Source: Paenibacillus sp. IHBB 10380
GTDB lineage: Bacteria; Bacillota; Bacilli; Paenibacillales; Paenibacillaceae
Assembly: GCF_000949425.1 (NCBI RefSeq)
Contig: NZ_CP010976.1
Coordinates: forward strand, 3,472,001 to 3,536,000
Direction of reading: 5' to 3'
Length of the DNA stretch: 64,000 nucleotides
Below the pieces are notes generated by a model, which worked only from the letters and a program-made list of their open reading frames with translations, made no database searches and was not told the origin of the DNA. Shown in pieces: positions 52,135 to 59,684 of this stretch. Within the stretch, counting starts at the first letter, position 1. Every line of letters begins with the position of its first letter. The position numbers were made by a program, and so were the translations under genes.

Positions 52135-53619
52135 TCATTTGTCTTCTTTTGGCATTGGCAATGGTACTTTCCAATCCAGGTCATAGCTCTTTTTTGCCAA
52201 TTCTGAAGTAAGACTGATCTTTTGAGGGAGTTCTTTCATTTCATAACTTTGCAATTTTATTCGGATATGATTTCTGCCTTGTTCATCCTTTCCTATCATT
52301 TTAAAATCTCCACCTGTTACATCGTATATTTTGCCCTTTTCATCCTTTATAGTCCAACCAAAACGATTAATAATTTTATCTGTGTCATCATCCATTAAAA
52401 TCGTATCTGCTAGATTAATATATGATATATCCTTCAAGTAAGCCTCTAGTAAAATAGTAGCGTGCTTCTCATTCTTTGGAGATGCTTCATTTAATGGTTC
52501 GTCAAGTGTTACTGACATGATCTCAATCGTTTTGCCATCCTTATCTACTCTTACAGGTTTTTCGGCAAGCTGTTTTGGCTCAAATGATACGCCCAGCTCA
52601 TACGGTTCTGTTTTTTCTAAAGAATCCAATACTAGTATATATTGATGATCAGGAGGCAGTGGAGCAAATCCATACTTCCGATTAGAATGACCGTATTCTC
52701 CTACGGCTTTGCGTGGAGTATCAAGCACCCTAGTTAAATCTTTTACTTTCTCTCCTTTTTCATTTTCAATATGAAAATTCAGTTTATAATCATCATAGCG
52801 AACATAAGGATCAGCTGAATCTACTTTTCCTTTCACTTGTTTGCTTTCCTGTACTAATCTTTTCTTTGCCTCTTCCGTCCATTTCGTTTCATAATCCACA
52901 CGAGCAGCAGTCGGTGAATGCATAATGCTATTTAGATTGATTTGCAGTCCCTGTGGTGTGGTATACGTCTTATCGATTGCTAGCACCTTTGAAGCCTTAA
53001 TTGTTTTTTCTAAATCAAAAGGAATCTTTAAGGCCCAATTTCCTTTAACAGAGTCGATCTGATTCCCCTCGAACTGTAATAAAAGCTTCTGTTCTTCTGT
53101 TTCCCCGGGTTTTTTTAGAGTGAGATATCCGTAATTTTCTTGGATTTCTATCCCATACGTTTTAGTTTCTTTAATTACATTCCCTTTCAAATCTGTTACC
53201 TCTACGTTACTTATGTGAAGTTTATCCGGATGAATAAAGTTCTTTTGCTGATCCTTGATCGAATAAACGGCCACAATTCTCATCGGATCAGCCAATATCT
53301 CCTCTATTTCAAGAGTATAGCCCCGATCAGTAACAGAGGCATTTACCTTCTGTGAAAAACCCTCCTGTGCTGCATATTGCAGTTCTTTATCAGAACCATC
53401 AAATAAAGATTTAACATAGGCCGCAAAGGTAGGACTCACCGATATTGTTAAAAGCAAAGCGCAGCTAATTGAGACAGTAAGTACCAAAGTGCCTAGTAAA
53501 CGTGACCTTTTTCTTTTATAGGCTACCACTTGGTCAGGCATCACAAAATTAGGCTGATCCAATTCTCCAGCTACCTTTTTTAGAGTTTGTGTAATCTGTT
53601 TGTCAAGATTATTAGTCAT
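52135..53619 (-). CDS. Anti-sigma factor-type membrane protein (DUF4179 family)
   Basis: The 494-residue protein has a short cytoplasmic N-terminus, one transmembrane helix (about 39-60), and a large outer domain of about 430 residues. A DUF4179 region follows the helix (about 60-180). The layout matches membrane anti-sigma factors encoded beside ECF sigma genes in Bacillales. Its start overlaps the sigma gene by 8 bp, so the two are translated together. The outer domain lacks recognisable enzymatic motifs, so what releases the sigma factor is unknown. Confidence 0.85.
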   Translation of the reverse strand: MTNNLDKQITQTLKKVAGELDQPNFVMPDQVVAYKRKRSRLLGTLVLTVSISCALLLTISVSPTFAAYVKSLFDGSDKELQYAAQEGFSQKVNASVTDRGYTLEIEEILADPMRIVAVYSIKDQQKNFIHPDKLHISNVEVTDLKGNVIKETKTYGIEIQENYGYLTLKKPGETEEQKLLLQFEGNQIDSVKGNWALKIPFDLEKTIKASKVLAIDKTYTTPQGLQINLNSIMHSPTAARVDYETKWTEEAKKRLVQESKQVKGKVDSADPYVRYDDYKLNFHIENEKGEKVKDLTRVLDTPRKAVGEYGHSNRKYGFAPLPPDHQYILVLDSLEKTEPYELGVSFEPKQLAEKPVRVDKDGKTIEIMSVTLDEPLNEASPKNEKHATILLEAYLKDISYINLADTILMDDDTDKIINRFGWTIKDEKGKIYDVTGGDFKMIGKDEQGRNHIRIKLQSYEMKELPQKISLTSELAKKSYDLDWKVPLPMPKEDK

Positions 53620-54181
53620 GCATGATCGCTCCCATCTCGGAAATTACGTGTGTTTCTTTCTTAACTTGTATTTTTTCAGCAATTAACTTTCTGGCCTTAT
53701 GTAGCCTTGATTTTACCGTACCCTCAAACACACCAAGGATTTTTGCAATTTCAGCTATACTAAACTCTTCATAATAGTAAAGAATAACTGCAGAGCGATG
53801 CTTCGGCGTCATCAACTGAATCGCTTGCCAAATCTGTTGCTCTTTCTCCTTTTGAAGAATACTCTCCAATGGGTTTTGCCCAAGGTCAATAGAGTCCATA
53901 TATTCTTCCGTTTTTTTCTTTCTACGCACCATATTAAGTGCACGATGTGTCACAATTTTCATAAACCAAGCTCGAAACGATGTCCCTTTTCGTGTATCAT
54001 ATCGATAAAGTGATTGATACGCTTCCCATAGTGCTTCTTGAACGGAATCCTGAGCTAGATGGTAATCATGGACGATCAAAAAAGCGACTCGAAATGCACT
54101 AGTTAAGTGAGGTTGAACAAGTGTTTCAAAATCAACTGGACCTCCTTCCTTGGGTATTGGAAAATGATTATTTTCTTGCAC
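53612..54181 (-). CDS. ECF-family RNA polymerase sigma factor
   Basis: The 189-residue protein has sigma region 2 (about 25-95, with QDSVQEALWEAYQSLYRYD and the FRAWFMKIVTHRALN core) and region 4 (about 120-175, with FSIAEIAKILGVFEGTVKSR). It starts at GTG 54181, behind AGGAGG. It forms an operon with the overlapping membrane anti-sigma gene. The pair is cargo of the integrated element. No target promoters with an ECF-type -35 could be assigned. Confidence 0.92.
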   Translation of the reverse strand: MQENNHFPIPKEGGPVDFETLVQPHLTSAFRVAFLIVHDYHLAQDSVQEALWEAYQSLYRYDTRKGTSFRAWFMKIVTHRALNMVRRKKKTEEYMDSIDLGQNPLESILQKEKEQQIWQAIQLMTPKHRSAVILYYYEEFSIAEIAKILGVFEGTVKSRLHKARKLIAEKIQVKKETHVISEMGAIMHD

Positions 54182-54360
54182 TTAAAAGACCTCCTCGTTT
54201 TTCCTTTCACTTCTTATTCACCAGTTCTCGTATTTTGGTTCATAAAAAGAGGAAAAAACTTTTCCCTCACTTGGGTGAACTGCTACTTGCGAGGTTATCA
54301 ATAAATTTTCCCATTTAATCACATATACGAGTGCTGTTAGCTTCGCTGGTACTACCCCGA

Positions 54361-54602
54361 TTAAGAAAAAGAATATGGAATATATTTCTTTTTTGGGGCA
54401 CTTGTCGGCATTTCATCTATAGACACATCGGCAAATTCGGTTGACAGGTCAAATTGAATAAACCCATAAACCCCAAACTCATTACCTTCTTTGCTTCTAA
54501 GCCATAGTTTGAATTTCTCTTCAGCCTTTTTTTGGCGTTAGTTCAGTACGACACAGCGGAAACAATAAACAGAGCTATTAGTGAAATCACCAATCTTTTC
54601 AT
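54361..54602 (-). pseudogene. Remnant of a secreted DUF3889-like protein
   Basis: From the ATG at 54602 the frame starts with MKRLVISLIALFIVSAVSY, a signal sequence, then stops. In another frame KAEEKFKLWLRSKEGNEFGV and FIQFDLSTEFADVSIDEM follow, ending at 54361. The second part resembles the C-terminus of DUF3889 exported proteins (FKLWLR ... EFGVY). The mature N-terminal portion is gone. This is a deletion with a frameshift and should be non-functional. Confidence 0.55.
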
Positions 54603-54810
54603 AATAACCGCCTATCTGAAGAAGTTTTCAGACTACATTATCTAGATGTATACTTTAAACTAACCTGTCCGTTAGCTTAATCTCGAACATAAACTACCCT
54701 TCCAAAACTGACAAGGTACGGTCCTTACATATAATGTAAGATCAATATTCATTTGGGATCATGTAAATGAAGATTATCATACGCTCAGGAAAATTTTCCT
54801 TACCGAAACA
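54603..54810. other. Gap with no recognised gene
   Basis: I see no ORF with a start codon and ribosome binding site, and no repeats. The stretch is AT-rich and typical of the decayed element. Confidence 0.4.
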
Positions 54811-54853
54811 AAAAAAATACCCCACCGACCAATTAAGGTTAGCGGGGTATTTA
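54811..54853 (-). terminator. Terminator downstream of the ORF fragment
   Basis: AATACCCC and GGGGTATT close a hairpin with a loop of about 19 nt that contains further pairing. The minus strand continues with TTTTTTT. Confidence 0.7.
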
Positions 54854-54880
54854 CCGATGTTTTCGGATTTCGAAAAAAAA

Positions 54881-55021
54881 CTACACTTCCGCTGATATAA
54901 TATCCTCGAACTTAATCCACTCCCAATCATCACTGGCAGCCCCTACGTTTTCCTCTTGTCGCTCCGTAGCATCGCTTGTTATACGGGATCTTACGTCCCA
55001 ACCAGAAAGAACTGGTTGATC
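54881..55021 (-). pseudogene. C-terminal ORF fragment, unknown
   Basis: The frame is open over 46 codons but lacks any start codon. It encodes WDVRSRITSDATERQEENVG and then AASDDWEWIKFEDIISAEV. The EWIKFEDIISAE end is similar to the C-terminus of YolD-like proteins. It ends just ahead of a terminator. It is probably the 3' end of a deleted gene. Confidence 0.4.
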
Positions 55022-55197
55022 TCATAATACGAACGGGCAGGTTAGTTAACAAAGAGTTTCATCATTCATTATCTTTAACTAGTCTAGAAGATAGAAATCA
55101 GAAAGGCAAAAACATTTTAAGGAATACCATTTACATGAAAGGAAAGATCATCTAATTCCAAGAGATAGTCTTTTTGTTATTATTCTTTAAAATTAAA

Positions 55198-55482
55198 CTA
55201 CTTCATATCGTGAGTTTTTATCTTATCCAATTCTTTTTTTCTTTTCTGGTTAAGGGCTTTTCTTCCTGCACTCCATTCTGCAATAAGGAAAAGTAACCCT
55301 AATAGTAGATAAAGGATAAACCCTACAGTACTTTCGGTACGATCCGTAACAAACATCCATGTTGAAAACACAATATAGGCTGCTGGTATAATCGCTCCCC
55401 AAAAAACGTTGTTCCGAGTTGAGAAAAAGTATTGGACTGCTAATATCCCGACAATAATTAAAAGTCTATATATATCATCCAT
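55198..55482 (-). CDS. Small membrane protein in a DUF2089 operon
   Basis: The 94-residue protein has three hydrophobic segments (about 5-20, 27-46 and 53-67) and a basic C-terminus, KRKKELDKIKTHD. The start codon overlaps the stop of the DUF2089 gene (TAATG). Such regulator/small-membrane-protein pairs are common in Firmicutes. The function is unknown; the membrane protein might sequester or respond with the regulator. Confidence 0.75.
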   Translation of the reverse strand: MDDIYRLLIIVGILAVQYFFSTRNNVFWGAIIPAAYIVFSTWMFVTDRTESTVGFILYLLLGLLFLIAEWSAGRKALNQKRKKELDKIKTHDMK

Positions 55483-55781
55483 TATGGTTCTTTCCTTTCT
55501 TGTTTGTATTTTTCAATGATCAGTTTTGCGTCCTCTACGCTTATGCGATCATCAATCGAGAGATTTTTGATAAATTTGATGAATTCCTCGTTATCTATAG
55601 CGTCATTGATTTTTATTTTCTCGATTAATCTATCGAGCTTTAGCCTTACTGTTGGATAAGACACTTCATATACTTTTGCAATTTCTTTCAATGAACCTGA
55701 TTTGAGTACAAAATTTTTAATGAATTCCATGTCTTCATTGTCCAAGGATAATATCCAATTCGGCACATTTCTAATATCCAT
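55482..55781 (-). CDS. DUF2089-family helix-turn-helix protein
   Basis: From the ATG at 55781, behind AAAGGAGG, the protein has 99 residues. The region SGSLKEIAKVYEVSYPTVRL is a helix-turn-helix and the flanking NWILSLDNEDMEFIKNFV is the typical DUF2089 N-terminus. It probably represses its own operon. It overlaps the start of the membrane protein gene. It is a candidate regulatory cargo of the element. Confidence 0.82.
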   Translation of the reverse strand: MDIRNVPNWILSLDNEDMEFIKNFVLKSGSLKEIAKVYEVSYPTVRLKLDRLIEKIKINDAIDNEEFIKFIKNLSIDDRISVEDAKLIIEKYKQERKEP

Positions 55782-55980
55782 ATTCCCCTCCTTTTTCAAT
55801 AGATTAACACACAGATTTAATAAAATCAAAAATAATTTTAATATTATTAAAATTAATATTTATTAAATGTTTAATTATTTACTTATAGAAGTTAAAGTTA
55901 AAGTTATTTTTCTTATATTTGCAGGTGGAGAGAATAGAAACACTTATAAAATGATTCTGTTTTTGGATAGTGTAAAGTTA

Positions 55981-56196
55981 TCAATTTTCCAGATGTTTTT
56001 TTGCAGACTTGATGTTTTTCAACAGGCATTTTACGGAAAAGCTGCAGGGGTAGAGTTTGTAATTCATCCATTGTGGAGCGTTATACAGGTTATCTTCCCA
56101 TACTGGTTCTCCTGATCAGGTACGTGCTGGGTTCTTTGCTTCTGCCTTATCCGTCCACACCCAAAATGTCTTAGCTTTCACATTCAATGGTTGCAT
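55981..56196 (-). pseudogene. Small phage-type gene with an in-frame TGA
   Basis: A frame of 72 codons begins at ATG 56196, 1-3 nt after GGGGAGG, with MQPLNVKAKTFWVWTDKAEA. Codon 27 is TGA (56118-56116). After the stop the same frame continues with SGEPVWEDNLYNAPQWMNYK and LYPCSFSVKC through to 55981. Continuity across the TGA, in the same frame and with a coherent composition, indicates a nonsense mutation, most simply CGA to TGA. I do not recognise the family. Confidence 0.5.
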
Positions 56197-56618
56197 CCTC
56201 CCCTTTCTTTACTCTCTTGCAACCGTTGACAAAGAGTTTCATATTTTCTCAGAGCTGCTTAGTAATGCGGATGTGTGGGTCCGATCAAATCTATATATTC
56301 CGCCCCTTGATGATTTGGGTTTGCAATCGTTCTTGATGATAGTCTGCAAGTCTTATAGATAATTGTTGGAAGTAATCAAGAATCTCATCAGTTGTCTCAG
56401 CGTTACAGCGTTCGGATCGGACAACCAATCCCAACTTAGTGGGATCCCTGTATTGCCTTGCGATATTAGAAGTATTAACGGGAAAATAACAATATTTCTA
56501 TCCCGAATATCTGAAAGCTATGGACAGTCCGTAAAGAAATTCTTAATCCAAATGAAGGACGTTAATGATCTATTAAGTTTTGAAAACCGTTTTTGAATTT
56601 TGGAAGGAGAGAGATTAA
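56197..56618. other. Gap with no recognised gene
   Basis: An ORF at 56363-56596 shows no ribosome binding site or family resemblance. I see no repeats or hairpins of note. The region ends with the GGAAGGAG site of the integrase gene. Confidence 0.4.
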
Positions 56619-57858
56619 TTGGCGAATTGGGTATCACGAGGAGAAAACAAGTTCAGGCTAATTGCGGAGTTAGGTTATGATGCTAAGGGTGAGCGCATTC
56701 GGAAGACTACAACCCTTACACTGGATCATAAGCCTAAGAAAGGAGAACTGGATCTTGCTGCAGCTAAGTTCGAAGAGGACGTAAAGGGAGGTAAATGGAT
56801 TAAACCCGGAGCTATCGGATTCGAAGATTTTGTTAATGGGAAGTGGAAAGAGAATTACGCTAACGTGAATTTAGGAGATTACACTCGAAAGAATTACATG
56901 GCCGTTATCAAAACGCATCTCTTCCCTACTTTTGGTCGCTACCATTTGGACAAGATAACCACCATGCAGATAGTATCCTTCTTTAACCGGATTACGTAGT
57001 GTTGAAGCTCGCAAAGATGGTCGAAAGAAACCCTTGGCCACAAATACTATTCTAAACATTTATAAAGCACTAAAGGCAATTATCGATGCAGCTCATGAAT
57101 GGCATTTGTTAGTGGACAACCCTATGATCGGAGTAAAGCGTCCCGCTGCAGACAAAGCGGAAAAGAGACAACTCAAGACACGTAAAAAGTCATATGACCC
57201 AGCAGAAGCAGGTGATGTAATTACAGCCTTGTATTCTGAACCTGCTCAGTGGAAACTTTACTATATCGGCGTGCTACTAGGAGGATTCCGAAGGGGTGAA
57301 TTCTTAGCCGTAGAATTGGATAACATCAATATGCTGAATGGTGGTTTCCACATAGACAAACAAATTACCTTTGATGAATTCGGAAAATCCGTGGAGGGAG
57401 AATTGAAGACAGTCGAGTCTGAAGCATTTGTTCCCATGCCAAGGTGGTACATGAATGAAATAGCATTATACAAACGAGAATGGCTCAAGAACAGAATGTC
57501 ATGCGCTCCTGGCGATTGGAAAGGCGGAGACAAGCAATAACTATTTCACCCAGGACACGGTGACAAGTATTATCCGAATACTCCATCACGCCGCTGGCGT
57601 ACGTTCCTAGATGACCATGACCTCCCACGTGTTCGACTACACGATTTGAGACATACTACCGCTATGTTGTTACGTTTATACGGTGCTGACCTTAAAACAG
57701 TGCAAGAACTACTCAGACATACCAAACTTGCAACGACATCAGATATCTATATGGAAAGAGGTACAGAAATTAATAGAGGGAGTTCTGATCTCTTTGACAT
57801 CTTAGATCCCAAGAGAAAAGACCATGGACACCAAACAGACACCACGGAGGTATTTTAG
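56619..57858 (+). pseudogene. Tyrosine recombinase/integrase, frameshift plus nonsense
   Basis: A TTG at 56619 follows AAGGAG. The arm-binding and SAM-like N-terminal domains run to a frameshift near 56990, where an extra base changes FFNRLRS into FFNRIT-stop. The catalytic domain follows in the next frame with LLGGFRRGEFLAVELDN (catalytic Arg), HDLRHTTAM and RHTKLATTSDIYM (His/Arg/His/Tyr). A TAA at 57538-57540 interrupts the same frame once more. All catalytic residues are visible, but the protein cannot be made intact. It is the integrase of the tRNA-Gly element. Confidence 0.85.
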
Positions 57859-57879
57859 CATGTGTTTGTCGAATTTTTC

Positions 57880-57916
57880 GCAAAGAAAAAACCCTTGCGG
57901 ACCAAGGGTTTCAGGC
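57880..57916 (-). terminator. tRNA-Gly terminator
   Basis: AAACCCTTG and CAAGGGTTT form a stem with a GTCCG loop, followed by TTTTC on the minus strand. It is related to the copy at 50699-50737 and is part of the repeat at the element's right end. Confidence 0.85.
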
Positions 57917-57930
57917 TTTAAAACATATGA

Positions 57931-58001
57931 AGCGGGTGATGGGAATCGAACCCACGCTATCAGCTTGGAAGGCTGAAGTTCTACCATTGAACTACACCCG
58001 C
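57931..58001 (-). tRNA. tRNA-Gly (anticodon TCC)
   Basis: On the minus strand the 71-nt gene begins GCGGGTGTAGTTCAATGG and shows the anticodon loop with TCC in CAGCCTTCCAAGCTG, a T-arm GGGTTCGATTCCC and the acceptor end CACCCGC followed by discriminator T. CCA is not encoded. It is intact and marks the right end of the integrated element. Confidence 0.95.
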
Positions 58002-58011
58002 GAAGATCGTA

Positions 58012-58085
58012 TCGGGACGACACGATTTGAACATGCGACCCCCTGGTCCCAAACCAGGTGCTCTACCAAGCTGAGCTACGTCCCG
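58012..58085 (-). tRNA. tRNA-Pro (anticodon TGG)
   Basis: On the minus strand the 74-nt gene begins CGGGACGTAGCTCAGCTTGG. The anticodon loop TTTGGGA in CCTGGTTTGGGACCAGG gives TGG, the proline wobble anticodon. The T-arm is slightly unusual (GCATGTTCAAATCGTG). It is upstream of tRNA-Gly by 10 bp, so the two are transcribed together. Confidence 0.93.
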
Positions 58086-58182
58086 TTGTGCTCTTCGGAA
58101 ATAAATACTACTTATGAAGACAAGAAATAATATATCATGCTTACCCGATATTTGCAAGCTTTTTTTGACAAGTTAAAATATC

Positions 58183-58218
58183 AAGAAGAAACGACTTCGT
58201 TGCCCTTAAAGGGGCAGT
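58183..58218 (+). repeat. Dispersed hairpin repeat, copy B
   Basis: This plus-strand segment begins AAGAAGAAACGACTTCGT and matches copy A at 1113-1148 (minus strand) at 30 of 36 positions. The stem TGCCC/GGGGCA replaces CGTCC/GGGACG, so base pairs change together. It stands alone in the 285-bp gap upstream of tRNA-Pro. Confidence 0.6.
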
Positions 58219-58370
58219 AACCATTTTTCGTAGAAATATACGCAAAGTGTAGTGAAAACTTAACCTTACTTAAATACTTAAAAAAAGGTAATCAATGAGC
58301 ATATTCCCCTCACTGATACCTCAGTATCTTAACTGTATATGAAACGATACAATATGTTCACAAGCAACTC

Positions 58371-59330
58371 TTATTTCTGTTCGAATGTTACTTCTGGAGT
58401 CGTCAATTTATCATAGAAATCGACTGATTTATCTTTATCTTTAGAAGCCCGTAGAGCCATAGCAGAACGTGGATGCTCGTCCAATGAACCTGTAATCATA
58501 TAAGGCATAATGTAGCCCCACTCTTCCTTCTCACGTAAAGGAATCATTAGTCGTTCGATGACATCTAGTACAGGACGAAGCTTATAAGGTGTATTCTTCA
58601 ACTGTGAAACTAACAATTCCGTAGGACAGTTACCCGCTGCACGTCCCATACCATATACCGATGCATCTAGAAGCTCAACACCAAGCTCAGAAGCTACAAG
58701 TGTATTAGAGAAAGCAAGTTGCAAATTGTTATGAGCATGTATACCTAGACGCTTGTTCGGAAGGTGAGTCTTAAACTTGTCTACCAAAAATTCAACATCC
58801 TTGTGATCCAAACTTCCGTAGGAATCGACAATGTATACAACATCAACAACACTATCTTTAATCATCTCAAAAGCTTCAATTAACTCATTCTCCATCACAT
58901 TGGACAAAGCCATGATATTTAATGTCGTCTCATAACCACGTTCATGGAACAATGTCACAAGCTGAATCGCTTTATCTACATCTTTAACATAACAAGCCAC
59001 CCGAATCAGATCAATCATACTATCAGCTCGATTTAGGATGTCACTTTCATCAACGCGTCCAATATCTACTAAAGCAGATAATTTAGTTTTTCCTTTTTGC
59101 GGAATGACTTCCCGCAGGAAATCATCGTTCAGGAATCTCCAAGGACCTGCATTCTCAGCACCGCTCAACAACTTAGGAGAGTTCTTGTATCCAATTTCCA
59201 TATAATCAACCCCAGCCTCATTTAGACCGGCATATAAATTCTGCACAAACTCAACACTGAAGTCCCAATTATTAACTAATCCTCCATCACGAATTGTACA
59301 ATCAACAATTTTACTGTGGTTTACTTTCAT
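58371..59330 (-). CDS. DRE-TIM (HMGL-like) aldolase-family protein
   Basis: The 319-residue TIM-barrel protein starts with the metal- and proton-handling motif DCTIRDGGLVNNW of the isopropylmalate synthase/HMG-CoA lyase superfamily. It has the HAHNN metal ligands, and Gly-rich NYGMGRAAGNCP, seen here as VYGMGRAAGNCPTE. Stand-alone members include HMG-CoA lyase, 4-hydroxy-2-oxovalerate aldolase and homologues of unknown substrate. Neighbours give no pathway. It stands alone, downstream in orientation from the iron operon. Confidence 0.85.
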   Translation of the reverse strand: MKVNHSKIVDCTIRDGGLVNNWDFSVEFVQNLYAGLNEAGVDYMEIGYKNSPKLLSGAENAGPWRFLNDDFLREVIPQKGKTKLSALVDIGRVDESDILNRADSMIDLIRVACYVKDVDKAIQLVTLFHERGYETTLNIMALSNVMENELIEAFEMIKDSVVDVVYIVDSYGSLDHKDVEFLVDKFKTHLPNKRLGIHAHNNLQLAFSNTLVASELGVELLDASVYGMGRAAGNCPTELLVSQLKNTPYKLRPVLDVIERLMIPLREKEEWGYIMPYMITGSLDEHPRSAMALRASKDKDKSVDFYDKLTTPEVTFEQK

Positions 59331-59401
59331 TAATACTTTCTCCTTTCAGCCTTGCAATATTAGTTCATCATACTTTAATGCAGATCGCGATGTAAAGCAT
59401 T

Positions 59402-59434
59402 ATAAAAACCACCGAATTATTCGTTCGGTGGCTG
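59402..59434 (-). terminator. Terminator of the feo operon
   Basis: CCACCGAA and TTCGGTGG form an 8-bp stem that overlaps the stop codon of the Cys-rich peptide gene, followed by TTTTTATAA on the minus strand. Confidence 0.8.
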
Positions 59435-59578
59435 TGTCTGAGTACAGGAACAATTGGAAGTTTCTTGGAGAGAACATCCTGAACAATTTGATTCTCCCTT
59501 GTGTAGACTTTGAACTTTCTTAAAGATAATCCATAACACGAAAAATACAATTAATCCGCCAAGAATCCAATTTATCAT
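59417..59578 (-). CDS. FeoB-associated Cys-rich membrane peptide
   Basis: The 53-residue peptide has one transmembrane helix (residues 2-19) and a tail with four cysteines in NCSGCS and NCSCTQ. Small Cys-rich membrane peptides of this type lie downstream of feoB in many bacteria. It lies about 107 bp after feoB on the same strand and ends in the operon terminator. A second ATG two codons upstream (59584) is possible. It may help iron handling at the FeoB pore; this is inference from location and composition. Confidence 0.8.
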   Translation of the reverse strand: MINWILGGLIVFFVLWIIFKKVQSLHKGESNCSGCSLQETSNCSCTQTQPPNE

Positions 59579-59684
59579 CGTCATCTCTTCTTTCTCATAA
59601 ATTGAGGTTCAACACCGAAATCAGTATTCAATAGATCTCATTCTATTGATAATGAGCACTACGCGGATAGATTGTCCCCTCCGC

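Larger units (their letters stand above)
50749..57976. mobile_element. Decayed integrative element in tRNA-Gly
   Basis: The segment is bounded by the direct repeat of the tRNA-Gly 3' half and terminator. It has an excisionase-like gene inside the left end and a tyrosine integrase at the right end, next to the tRNA. Between them are small phage-type ORFs and several broken genes, an ECF sigma/anti-sigma pair and a DUF2089 operon. Both integration genes are damaged, so it cannot excise itself. About 7.2 kb. No capsid, replication or conjugation genes remain. Confidence 0.8.

Noticed and set aside
55867..56115. Plus-strand ORF of 82 codons in the element
   Set aside because: It overlaps, on the opposite strand, the TGA-interrupted gene, has no ribosome binding site and shows no family resemblance.
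56363..56596. Plus-strand ORF of 77 codons
   Set aside because: No ribosome binding site; composition looks random.
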